Translations under genes and position numbers: made by a program
Part shown: in pieces, positions 26,219 through 35,127 of the stretch
How the letters are laid out: every line of letters starts with the position of its first letter
Numbering within the stretch: position 1 is the stretch's first letter
Notes under the pieces: model-generated
What the model was told of the DNA's origin: nothing
The model's database searches: none
Seen by the model: only the letters and a program-made list of their open reading frames with translations
Assembly (NCBI GenBank): GCA_943367715.1
Contig: CALRJY020000025.1
Span: forward strand, 31,310 to 95,309
DNA: 64,000 nt
From: JAEYXS01 sp943367715
Lineage (GTDB): Bacteria; Verrucomicrobiota; Verrucomicrobiia; Limisphaerales; JAEYXS01
Direction: 5' to 3'

Positions 26219-29200
26219 ATGCATCGACCGCAAATGACGCCAGCTCCCGGCGAACGCCTCGTGCGCTTCGTCGGTGATCGTATCCGCTTCCGCATCCAGG
26301 CGCCCGCGGCGGGCGGACGGTGGCAGGCGCGCTTGCGGACGAATCTAGGCCGCGCCCGGCAATTGCGGGCGGAGATCGTGGCGGCACATTTTCAACCGCT
26401 CCCACTCGCCGGTGCTTCGTGGCGTGATGTCCCGATGCAACGCGTGGGCGATGCCTGGGAGCTGGAGCTGCCGCTGACGGAGGTCGGCTATTTCAAATCC
26501 AAGGCATATCTGCTGGATGAGCATGGCTACCAGCATTGGCCAGATGGCGCTGACTTCGGCTTGAATATCCAGCCGGACTGGTGCCGCACGGGCAATACGA
26601 TTTATTGCGCCTTCCCGCGCATGTTCGGTCCGGCGAAGACGCTCACGACCACCATCGATGAAAAACAGGAGGCGGAGTGGAAGAAGCTGGATGCACAGGG
26701 TTACACGATCATCCCGCCTTCCGGCAAATTGCGTGATCTCATCACCGAACTACCGCATATCTTTGACGTGCTCGGTTCCCGCATTTTGCATCTGCTGCCG
26801 GTGAACCCGACTCCGACGACGTATGCACGCTTTGGCCGTTATGGCAGTCCTTATGCGTGTGAAGACCTGACGGCGATCGATCCGGCACTCGTAGTTTTCG
26901 ACAAAGAGACGACGGGCGTGGATCAGTTTTGCGAGCTGACGTCGGCGGTGCATGCGTGTGATGGCCGGGTCTTTCTGGACATCGTGCTGAACCACACGGG
27001 CTGGGGTTCGTGGTTGCAGGAGAATCATCCGGAGTGGTTCGTGCGGAAGAAGGATGGCGAGTTCGAGAGCCCTGGTGCGTGGGGGACCACGTGGGAAGAT
27101 TTGGTGGAGCTGGACCAGCGTTTTCCGGGCTTGTGGGAGCATCTGGCGGATTCGTTGCTGACGTGGTGCCGACGTGGTGTCGATGGTTTCCGTTGTGATG
27201 CGGGTTACAAAATTCCGATGCCCGTCTGGCAATACATCACGGCGCGGGTGCATCAGGAATTTCCAGACACGGTCTTTCTGCTGGAGGGTCTGGGTGGCAG
27301 TTGGGATGACACGGCGAACTTGCTGGCGGAAGGCGGCATGCAGTGGGCGTACTCCGAGCTGTTTCAGAATTTCGATGCGCTGCAAGTGTCCGGTTATCTG
27401 GAGCACGGCATCAAGCAGAGTGAACGCGCAGGGCTGCTCATCCAGTATAGCGAGACGCATGATAACAACCGGCTGGCGGCGACAAGCAAGGAATGGTCGC
27501 GGCATCGCAACCGGCTGAGTGCGCTGACGAGTGTGAGCGGTGGGTTTGGTTTTACCTGCGGGGTGGAATGGCTGGCGGCGGAGAAGGTCAATGTGCACTC
27601 CTGCCGGGGCATGAACTGGGGGCATTCGCCGAATCTCATCGGGGAACTGAGCGCGCTGAATCATCTGCTCGCGGATCATCCGTGCTTCTTCGACAGCGCG
27701 AAACTGACACGCATCTCGGTGCCGGGTGCGCCAGTCTATGCGTTGCGGCGCGATTCGAATGACGGGAAGGATTCACTGCTCATCCTCGTCAATACGGATC
27801 AGAAGCAAGTGCAAGGAACGGAACTCGCGGGGCTGGAATTCTTGGGCGAGCTGCCGATGGAATTGACGGAGCGGGAGCCGGTGACGATTGATTCGCTTGG
27901 GCAGGGGCGCTGGCGTTTTCAACTGGCACCAGGAGCGGTGCATTGTCTCGCAGTAGAAACGTTGCCGCGCGGCTTGGGCGGACCGAGTTACCGGCGCAAG
28001 CGGGCACAGGCAGCGTTAGCTTACGCGGCGTTGTCACACGTGTTGGAAGAGGAAGAGATCGGGCCGGTAGAGTGGGCAAATCTGGCTGCGTATTTTGCGA
28101 GTGATCCGGCGCGTTTTCTCACAGCGACAGCGCACGTGGAACCGGCGGCGGCGATGGAGGATTTGCTGGATGCCTTGCGCACCGTGCCATTGCTGGAGCG
28201 TTATTCGCCCGTGGTGAAGTGGACGGCACAGGACATCACGCGCGTGACGGTGGTGCCACCGCATCATTGGCTGCTGGTGGAAGAGAAGCATCCTTTCCGC
28301 GCTTGGCTGGAGGCGGGTGACGAGCGTCGCATTGGGTTTCAGAACAGCGTGCAACTGGATGGGCATCACATCGCGCTGTTCCGCATCGCGGAACCTCTGG
28401 GCGACGCCACGTTGAGGCTGGAACGCTTTGGTCCGACACCAGACACGGTGCAAGCACCCGTGCGTTCCGTGAACAAGACGCCTGCGCTGTTGCAGCCTTT
28501 AAGCTTCCACGGCGGCCAGGCTTTGCCGGGCGGCTTGAATGCGCCGCTGGTTTTGCTCACGAATGGACGCGGTTCCATGAGCCGCATGTGTGTGGACTTG
28601 GGCAAGGTGAAGTCCAAGTATGATTGTGTGCTCGGCGCGAACTTGCACGCAGAGATCCCCGTAGACCGGCATATCCTGCTTAAGCGTGTGCGGCTGTGGG
28701 TGAATGCGGACGGCTTCATCTCGCCGCTGGATGCGAGCACGTTGCTGAACTTTGAGGCGGGTCCGCCCGCGCACTGGCGTTTTCTTTGCAATGCAGGTGA
28801 TGGTCGCGCGGTGGAAGTGCATCTGGTGACAGACATGTTGGAGGGGCGCAACACGCTCTTCCTGCGCTTGTATCGTTCGGATGTCGCGCCCGCCATGGGC
28901 AAGCCGCTGCCGGCAGCGTGTGAGGTACGGTTGACGGCGCGGTTTGATGTGGAGGATCGCAATTTCCATTGGGAGACGACGCGTAATTCTGGGGCGGAAC
29001 ATCATTTCAATTCGCATACGCAATTACTCGTGGGGGAGATCGGTTTTTCATTCGCGCCGGTGGGTGACCGGCGGTTGCGCGTGGTGACGGATATCGGCGC
29101 TTATCATGCGGCACCGGAATGGTCGCAGGGATTGCCGCATCCGGTGGAGGCTTCGCGCGGACAAAGCGGGCAAGGGGATGGTTTTAGTCCGGGCTGGTTT

Positions 29201-30562
29201 GAGCTGCCGTTGAAGACTGGCAAGGCGGTGACGTTGATGGCCTCGGTGGAGCGGGAAACGGATGCGCCGTTCGGGGTCAGCTTTATCGAATCACGCCAGC
29301 GTCAGGTGGAGCACGCGGTGGCGCGGGCAGAGGTGACGGCGAATGATGCGTTCGGGCGTCAGCTTGCGGTGGCGGCACAGGCGTACTTGGTCACGCGGGG
29401 CAGTGGCAAGACGGTCATCGCGGGTTATCCGTGGTTCCTCGATTGGGGCCGGGATTCACTCATCGCGGCGCGTGGTTATATCGCGGCGGGTTGCGTCACG
29501 GAAGTGCTGGAACTGGTGAAGGTGTTCGGGCGTTTTGAGCAGAACGGGACGTTGCCCAATACGATCCATGGTGAGGATGCGTCGAATCGCGACACGACGG
29601 ATGCGCCGCTCTGGTATGGCGTGGTGTGTGAAGATCTCGCGGCGGTGATGGGGCCGCAGGTGTATGTGACGCCAGTGGATGAGAAGGGGCGCACGGTGCT
29701 GGAGGTGCTGCAATCGATCGCGGCGGGTTACTTGCGCGGCACCGCCAATGGCATCCGCGTGGATGGCGAGACGGCGCTGGTGTGGAGCCCGAGCCATTTC
29801 ACGTGGATGGATACGAACTATCCTGCCGGTACCCCGCGTGAAGGCTATCCGATCGAGATCCAGTCGCTGTGGATACGGCTGCTGCGTTTGCTGGAGCGTT
29901 TGAACGCGCCGAAGGCGGGAGAGGCGTGGGCTGTGCTCGCAGAACGCGCGGCGAAATCGTTGGAAGAACTTTTCTGGAGTGAACGGCTGGGCTGGTATGC
30001 GGATTGTCTGCGGGCCACGGCGCACACACCGGCGCGGAAGGCGACGGTGGATACGGCGTTGCGCAGCAATTGCGTGCTGGCGGTCAGCTTGGGCATCGTG
30101 ACGGGTGATCGTGCGCGGCGTTGTGTGGATGCGGTGCGGCGCTGGCTGGTGGTGCCGGGCGCGCTGCGTTCACTGGCGCCCTTGCCGGTGGAATTGGCAC
30201 TGCCCATCCATACGTCCAGTGGTTGGTTGTTGAACGATCCGACGTCACCTTACTGGAGCCGGTATGAAGGCGATGAGGACACGCGGCGCAAACCGGCGTA
30301 TCACAACGGCACGGCGTGGACGTGGACATTCCCCGGCTTCTGCGAAGCTATGACGATGGCGTGGAATCATTCGCCAGAGGCGGTGGCGGCAGCACGGGCA
30401 TATCTCGGCAGCATGGATCGCATGATGATGGAAGGGTGCGTGGGGCAGATACCGGAAGTGATCGATGGCGATGCGCCGCATCAACAGCGCGGCTGCGATG
30501 CGCAAGCGTGGGGCGTCACGGAGGCGTTACGCGTGTGGAAGCTGCTGAAGGCGCGGATGTAA
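26219..30562 (+). CDS. Bifunctional glycogen debranching enzyme (GH13-type transferase + GH133 amylo-1,6-glucosidase)
   Basis: 1447 residues. After a beta-rich N-terminus, the GH13 barrel (about 120-560) shows DIVLNHT, GVDGFRCDAG (nucleophile Asp327), FLLEGLGG (acid/base Glu356) and SETHDNNR (Asp415). A beta-rich middle follows. The C-terminal (alpha/alpha)6 domain (about 1030-1447) carries GYPWFLDWGRDSLIAARG, NTIHGEDASNRDTTDAPLW and AWTWTFPGF, typical of GH133. Together they resemble the eukaryotic-type debrancher that shifts a maltotriosyl unit and hydrolyses the alpha-1,6 stub. No signal peptide, so it acts on cytosolic glycogen. No other glycogen gene is nearby. GGGGAA lies 9-14 nt before the ATG. 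Confidence 0.9.
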   Translation: MHRPQMTPAPGERLVRFVGDRIRFRIQAPAAGGRWQARLRTNLGRARQLRAEIVAAHFQPLPLAGASWRDVPMQRVGDAWELELPLTEVGYFKSKAYLLDEHGYQHWPDGADFGLNIQPDWCRTGNTIYCAFPRMFGPAKTLTTTIDEKQEAEWKKLDAQGYTIIPPSGKLRDLITELPHIFDVLGSRILHLLPVNPTPTTYARFGRYGSPYACEDLTAIDPALVVFDKETTGVDQFCELTSAVHACDGRVFLDIVLNHTGWGSWLQENHPEWFVRKKDGEFESPGAWGTTWEDLVELDQRFPGLWEHLADSLLTWCRRGVDGFRCDAGYKIPMPVWQYITARVHQEFPDTVFLLEGLGGSWDDTANLLAEGGMQWAYSELFQNFDALQVSGYLEHGIKQSERAGLLIQYSETHDNNRLAATSKEWSRHRNRLSALTSVSGGFGFTCGVEWLAAEKVNVHSCRGMNWGHSPNLIGELSALNHLLADHPCFFDSAKLTRISVPGAPVYALRRDSNDGKDSLLILVNTDQKQVQGTELAGLEFLGELPMELTEREPVTIDSLGQGRWRFQLAPGAVHCLAVETLPRGLGGPSYRRKRAQAALAYAALSHVLEEEEIGPVEWANLAAYFASDPARFLTATAHVEPAAAMEDLLDALRTVPLLERYSPVVKWTAQDITRVTVVPPHHWLLVEEKHPFRAWLEAGDERRIGFQNSVQLDGHHIALFRIAEPLGDATLRLERFGPTPDTVQAPVRSVNKTPALLQPLSFHGGQALPGGLNAPLVLLTNGRGSMSRMCVDLGKVKSKYDCVLGANLHAEIPVDRHILLKRVRLWVNADGFISPLDASTLLNFEAGPPAHWRFLCNAGDGRAVEVHLVTDMLEGRNTLFLRLYRSDVAPAMGKPLPAACEVRLTARFDVEDRNFHWETTRNSGAEHHFNSHTQLLVGEIGFSFAPVGDRRLRVVTDIGAYHAAPEWSQGLPHPVEASRGQSGQGDGFSPGWFELPLKTGKAVTLMASVERETDAPFGVSFIESRQRQVEHAVARAEVTANDAFGRQLAVAAQAYLVTRGSGKTVIAGYPWFLDWGRDSLIAARGYIAAGCVTEVLELVKVFGRFEQNGTLPNTIHGEDASNRDTTDAPLWYGVVCEDLAAVMGPQVYVTPVDEKGRTVLEVLQSIAAGYLRGTANGIRVDGETALVWSPSHFTWMDTNYPAGTPREGYPIEIQSLWIRLLRLLERLNAPKAGEAWAVLAERAAKSLEELFWSERLGWYADCLRATAHTPARKATVDTALRSNCVLAVSLGIVTGDRARRCVDAVRRWLVVPGALRSLAPLPVELALPIHTSSGWLLNDPTSPYWSRYEGDEDTRRKPAYHNGTAWTWTFPGFCEAMTMAWNHSPEAVAAARAYLGSMDRMMMEGCVGQIPEVIDGDAPHQQRGCDAQAWGVTEALRVWKLLKARM

Positions 30563-30655
30563 AATTGAGAGTTTCGAACCCTCATTTTCCGCTTCTCGCA
30601 TTGAATGGCTTTGCGCTACTTTTCGTCCCGTATCCATAAGCAACCTGTGCTGAAC

Positions 30656-32002
30656 ATGACACGCATAAACATCGCCAAACGGTCCATGGCCTTCCTGTCG
30701 GCTGCCTGGTTAACAATCATTTCCGCGCAGGCGGCGGATTGGCCGAACTGGCGCGGGCCGAGCTATGACGGGTCTTCTCCGGCGAAGAATTTGCCGGCGA
30801 ATTTCTCCAAAACAGAGAATGTCTTGTGGGCGGCCGATCTGCCGGGGCCCAGTGCCGCGACGCCGATAGTGTGGGGTGACAAGGTGTTCGTCTCGGCCTG
30901 GGATCTTCGTGCGAAGGATCTGCTGGCCCTTTGTCTGGATCGCAAGACGGGCAAGGAACTTTGGAAGCAGCAGATCAGTGTGGGCATACAGCAGGATCGC
31001 CAGTCCAACCAGGCTTCGCCTTCGCCGGTGACGGATGGGAAGCTGGTGGTGTTCTTCTACGGCAATGGCGAACTGGCGACGTTTGATCTGGAGGGCAAGA
31101 AACTGTGGCAGCGGAACATCCAGAAGGATTATGGCCAGTTCGCCTTTTTGTGGACCTTCGCCACCAGCCCGGTGCTGTATGAGAACACACTCTTCATGCA
31201 GGTGCTGCAGCGGGATGTACCGGTGAACGGTCGCGGGCGCACGGATGGACCGAATGAATCTTACTTGCTGGCGCTGGAACCGGCGACGGGCAAGGAACTG
31301 TGGCGCAAGGTCCGGCCGGACGAGGCCAAATCGGAATCCAAGGAAGCTTTCTCCACACCGGTGCCGTATGAATTCAAGGGGCAGAAGCAATTGCTCATCG
31401 CGGGCGGTGATTACATCAGCGGACACAATCCGAAGAACGGAGAAATACTGTGGAGCTGGGGGACATGGAATGACGCGCGGATAACCCACTGGCGGCTGGT
31501 GCCCACGCCGGTAGCCGGAGGAGGTGTGGCCCTGGCGTGTGCGCCGAAGAAGGAGCCGGTCTTTGCGGTGAAGCTGGGCGGGAAAGGCAAGCTGCCGGAC
31601 GCAGACGTGGTCTGGCGCAGTGAACGGAACAGTGAGGTGAGTTCCGACGTGCCGACGCCGGCCTTTGCCGATGGTGATTTCTTTGTGTTGAGTGAATCGA
31701 TCAGGAAGCTGTCCCGCGTGGAAGCGGCGACGGGCAAGGTGAAGTGGACGATCGATCTGCCGGGCAAGACGAAGTATGAGGCCTCACCCACGGTGGCGGA
31801 CGGCAAGGTGTATACGATGAACTTCAAAGCTGAAGTCACGGTGGTGAACGCGGCGGATGGCGCGGTGCTTAACACGGCAGCCTTGGGCGATCCGACGGAC
31901 GACACCACGCGTTCTTGCATCGCAGTGGCGGGCAACAATCTGTTCATCCGCACCAACGCGAAGTTGTATTGCATCGGGGGGAAGCAACTGGCGAAGCAGT
32001 AG
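30656..32002 (+). CDS. Exported PQQ-like beta-propeller protein
   Basis: 448 residues from ATG 30656; the ORF opens 17 codons earlier, but the signal peptide (MAFLSAAWLTIISAQA|ADWPNWRGP) starts close to this Met. The DWPNWRGP beginning and repeated blade motifs (LDRKTGKELWKQQ, LEPATGKELWRK, GHNPKNGEILWSWG, VEAATGKVKWTIDLPG) mark an outer-membrane-assembly/PQQ-binding propeller, very common in Planctomycetes and Verrucomicrobia. No dehydrogenase active-site motif is visible, so I infer a binding or scaffold role in the periplasm rather than a quinoprotein enzyme. Confidence 0.88.
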   Translation: MTRINIAKRSMAFLSAAWLTIISAQAADWPNWRGPSYDGSSPAKNLPANFSKTENVLWAADLPGPSAATPIVWGDKVFVSAWDLRAKDLLALCLDRKTGKELWKQQISVGIQQDRQSNQASPSPVTDGKLVVFFYGNGELATFDLEGKKLWQRNIQKDYGQFAFLWTFATSPVLYENTLFMQVLQRDVPVNGRGRTDGPNESYLLALEPATGKELWRKVRPDEAKSESKEAFSTPVPYEFKGQKQLLIAGGDYISGHNPKNGEILWSWGTWNDARITHWRLVPTPVAGGGVALACAPKKEPVFAVKLGGKGKLPDADVVWRSERNSEVSSDVPTPAFADGDFFVLSESIRKLSRVEAATGKVKWTIDLPGKTKYEASPTVADGKVYTMNFKAEVTVVNAADGAVLNTAALGDPTDDTTRSCIAVAGNNLFIRTNAKLYCIGGKQLAKQ

Positions 32003-32084
32003 GATTGCGAGAATGGAAGCTGCGGAGTCAGCATGGTCTGTTTTGGTTTGGGCAGGCAGGTGCTTCGACGCGGCCGGCTGAGGA

Positions 32085-32103
32085 TCCCGACTCGGAATCG
32101 GGA
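32085..32103. repeat. Hairpin in the spacer before the altronate-dehydratase-like gene
   Basis: TCCCGA-CTCGGAA-TCGGGA forms a 6-bp stem with a 7-nt loop in the 202-nt spacer 32003-32204. No T tract follows. It is embedded in GC-rich sequence of the same style as the other dispersed hairpins here. Nothing else is seen in the spacer. Confidence 0.5.
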
Positions 32104-32204
32104 CAAGCAGCCAGCCCTACCAATGCGGTTTTTCCTAACATCTCGACAATTCGTGGCTTTCATTGGAAGTTGGTTGACCCACGCTGCTTGAGCGGGGGAC
32201 GTGC

Positions 32205-34904
32205 ATGAACAACGCTTTGCCATTTCATCTTGCCGGACGTTTGCCGGCACCGGGCGATAATGTCGCGATCGCTTCGCAGCGCTTGGAAGCGGGGACGGTC
32301 ATCGATTTTCAGGGGGCGGTGCTGACAATCAACCAGACGGTGCTGGAGGGGCATCGCTTTGCGATCAAGCCCATTTCGGTGGGGGACAAGCTGCTATCGT
32401 GGGGGCTGACGTTTGGTTTTGCCACGGCGGCTTTGCGACCGGGGGATTATCTCTGCAATGAGATGATGCTGGAGGCGCTGCGGTCGCGGCGGTTGGATTT
32501 TGCTCTGCCGACAACACCGAATTTTCGGGATTACTTTGAGCCGTATCATCTGGATGCAGCGAAGTTCAAGCCGGGGCAGCAGATTCCGCTCGTGCCGAAG
32601 CCGCGGACGTTCATGGGCTTTGGCCGCACAGGAGAGCGCGGAGCTGGGACTCGCAATTTCATCGTGTTGCTGGGGACGAGCTCACGCACGGCGAGTTTTG
32701 TGCGGGCATTGGAAGAGCGGTTGAAGCCGTTTCTCGCGGGGTGCAAGAATTTGGACGGCATCGTGGCCATCGCGCACACGGAGGGCGGCGGCGAGCAGCG
32801 GCCGAATAATTATGAACTCATCCTGCGCACCTTGGCCGGGTTCATGGTGCATAGCAATGTGGCGGCGGTGTTGGCGGTGGATTATGGCACGGAGCCGGTG
32901 AACAACAGCGCGCTGGAGGCTTGGGCGCAAGAGCACAAGTATCCGCTGGCCGAGGTGACTCACAAGTTCCACACGTTGCGCGGGAGCATCGAGTATGAAT
33001 TGCGGCGATGCACGGAGCTGGTGCGCACGTGGATTCCGGAAGCGGATAAGATGGAGCGCACGCCGCAACCGATCCGGCATCTGAAGCTCTCGCTGCAATG
33101 TGGGGGATCGGATGCGTTCTCGGGCGTGTCGGGTAATCCGTTGGAAGGATGGATCGTGAATGAAGTCATTCGCAATGGCGGCATCGCGAGTTTGGCGGAG
33201 ACGGATGAACTGGTGGGTGCGGAATCGTATGTGTTGAGCAATGTGCGTGACTTGAAAACCGCCGAAGCATTTCTCGACAAGGTGGCGCGGTTCGAGGAGC
33301 GGGTGCGTTGGCATGGGGCGAGTGCGCAGACGAATCCGAGTGGGGGCAATCTGTATCGCGGGCTTTACAACATCGCGATCAAGTCGATAGGGGCGAGCCA
33401 CAAGAAGGCGCCGGATACGCGGCTGGACTATGTGATCGAATACGGGGATCCGATGCCGCAGCCGGGCTTCTACTTCATGGACAGTCCGGGTAATGACCTG
33501 GAGAGCATCGCGGGGCAGATGGCGTCCGGGTGCAATCTCATCCTGTTCAGCACGGGAAATGGGTCCATCACGAATTTCCCGTTCGTGCCGACGATCAAGA
33601 TCATGACGAACAGCGGGCGCTTCCGCCTGCTTTCGAAAGAGATGGATATCAATGCGGGGCGGTATCTGGATGGCGAGTCGTTTGAGTCATTGGGAGATGA
33701 GGCATTTGAGCAGACCTTGCGCGTGGCTTCCGGTGAGCACACGGCGGGGGAACGCGCAGGTCATGCGCAGGTGCAGCTCTGGCGTGAGTGGCAGCAGACG
33801 AAGCAGCCGACGGTGCCGACGTATGAGCACACGCCGATGCTGGCGGGAGAGCCGGTCGCGCTTAATGCATCGGCAACGGATGAACTCGCGAAGCTGAATT
33901 TGCCGACGACATTCCAAGCCTTGGCGGTGGGTGGACATCTGGCGACGAGCAACGTGCGGTTGATCCAGCCTACGAGTTTGTGCGCGGGACAGGTGGCGCG
34001 ATTGATCACGGAGCAGTTCAGTCACGATGAAGCGCTGAGTCCGGTCAACACACCGCGTTTTGTCACGCTGCCGCATACGGAAGGTTGTGGGGCTTCGGGC
34101 GAGGTCATCGATATTCTAGAGCGCACGATGGCGGGGTATCTGTTGCATCCCTCGGTGAGCCAAGCGCTGCTGCTGGAACATGGTTGCGAGAAGACGCACA
34201 ACGATACGATGCGGCAGTATCTGCGCGGTGCGGGTGCGGACCTGAGCCGGTTTGGTTGGGCGAGCATTCAATTGGATGGAGGCATTGAAGCGGTGACGCA
34301 ACGGGTGCGGGAATGGTTTGCGCAGCAAGGAGCTGTAGATGGGGGCGAACGAAAGACGGCGAGCATTGCGAATCTGCGGATCGGGTTGGGGAGTGTGGGA
34401 GCGTTGACGAAAGAGTGCGTGGAGGCGGTTGCGCTCGTGGTGCGGCATCTGGTGCAGCAGGGAGCAACGGTGGTGGTGGCGAAGAATGCGTCTTTGCTGA
34501 AGGATGCAAATTTCATCGCGCAGTTGGGCGAGTTGAAGCCGACGTTGGCTTATGCGCAGAAGTTCACTAAGCCGGGGTTGCACGTGATGGATTGTCCCAC
34601 GGATCATTGGGTGGAGACGACAACGGGGTTGGGTGCGTCGGGCGTGGAGATCATCATGGGTTTCACGCGGGATAGGATTTTGCAGGGGCATCCATTGTTG
34701 CCGGTGGTGCAGGTGGCAGAGGGCGAGGCGTTGTCGGTGGAGGATGTGGATCTGGTTTTGGGAGCAGGCACGGTGGAAGAAAAGGTGCGATTGATTTTTG
34801 AGCTGTTGTTGCGCACTGCGGAGGGACGGCATGTCGTAGCAGCATGGCAGCGGAACAATGTGGATTTTCAGGTGAGCCGGGGGTTGTTTGGGGTTTCTAC
34901 GTAG
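32205..34904 (+). CDS. Altronate/galactarate-dehydratase-family protein with duplicated core
   Basis: 899 residues. Residues 1-95 form a SAF-type N-terminal domain (NVAIASQRLEAGTVIDF... KPISVGDKLLSWG). The first UxaA-like core begins at FMGFGRTGERGAGTRNFIVL and includes VAIAHTEGGGEQRPNN and LSLQCGGSDAFSGVSGNP. From about 560 a second, more divergent core follows, with PHTEGCGASGEVIDILERT, LLLEHGCEKTHN and a repeated C-terminal barrel segment. UxaA and GarD are 500-520 residues, so this is close to twice the norm. It should dehydrate a sugar acid; the substrate is unknown. Its stop codon touches the start of structured element A. Confidence 0.85.
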   Translation: MNNALPFHLAGRLPAPGDNVAIASQRLEAGTVIDFQGAVLTINQTVLEGHRFAIKPISVGDKLLSWGLTFGFATAALRPGDYLCNEMMLEALRSRRLDFALPTTPNFRDYFEPYHLDAAKFKPGQQIPLVPKPRTFMGFGRTGERGAGTRNFIVLLGTSSRTASFVRALEERLKPFLAGCKNLDGIVAIAHTEGGGEQRPNNYELILRTLAGFMVHSNVAAVLAVDYGTEPVNNSALEAWAQEHKYPLAEVTHKFHTLRGSIEYELRRCTELVRTWIPEADKMERTPQPIRHLKLSLQCGGSDAFSGVSGNPLEGWIVNEVIRNGGIASLAETDELVGAESYVLSNVRDLKTAEAFLDKVARFEERVRWHGASAQTNPSGGNLYRGLYNIAIKSIGASHKKAPDTRLDYVIEYGDPMPQPGFYFMDSPGNDLESIAGQMASGCNLILFSTGNGSITNFPFVPTIKIMTNSGRFRLLSKEMDINAGRYLDGESFESLGDEAFEQTLRVASGEHTAGERAGHAQVQLWREWQQTKQPTVPTYEHTPMLAGEPVALNASATDELAKLNLPTTFQALAVGGHLATSNVRLIQPTSLCAGQVARLITEQFSHDEALSPVNTPRFVTLPHTEGCGASGEVIDILERTMAGYLLHPSVSQALLLEHGCEKTHNDTMRQYLRGAGADLSRFGWASIQLDGGIEAVTQRVREWFAQQGAVDGGERKTASIANLRIGLGSVGALTKECVEAVALVVRHLVQQGATVVVAKNASLLKDANFIAQLGELKPTLAYAQKFTKPGLHVMDCPTDHWVETTTGLGASGVEIIMGFTRDRILQGHPLLPVVQVAEGEALSVEDVDLVLGAGTVEEKVRLIFELLLRTAEGRHVVAAWQRNNVDFQVSRGLFGVST

Positions 34905-35068
34905 AGACTGTTTGAAAAAATGCCTTGGCGCCGTCTGTGGTCTAAATGGGCTGGGGCGTTGTTGCGGCTCGGTCACAGATCTTTTTATTTGATATGCTCC
35001 CTCGCCGCGCCTAGCCCCAGCCCATTTATCCTGCGCATCCAACGCCAACGCATTTTTCAAATAGTCTC
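34904..35068. repeat. Structured element family E, copy A
   Basis: 165 nt with nested stems. Outer: 34904-34930 pairs with 35043-35068 (26 pairs including one G-T, with one bulge and one mismatch). Inner: 34943-34957 pairs perfectly with 35014-35028. A small GCGGC/GCCGC stem (34964-34968 with 35004-35008) lies in the 56-nt core. Copy B is at 52672-52837. The core is about 91% identical between copies, whereas the stems differ by compensatory changes. It begins on the last base of the preceding stop codon. Could be a MITE-like element or a structured RNA. Confidence 0.85.
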
Positions 35069-35127
35069 CAGTGCAGGAAGTTTTCCGCCTTTTGAATATT
35101 TGTTGAAATGGTTGCGTCAGTGTTCGC

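Noticed and set aside
30563..30600. tRNA-like T-arm (GAGGG-TTCGAAA-CTCTC on the minus strand)
   Set aside because: No acceptor stem, anticodon arm or CCA region pairs at the proper distances, so it is not a tRNA gene.
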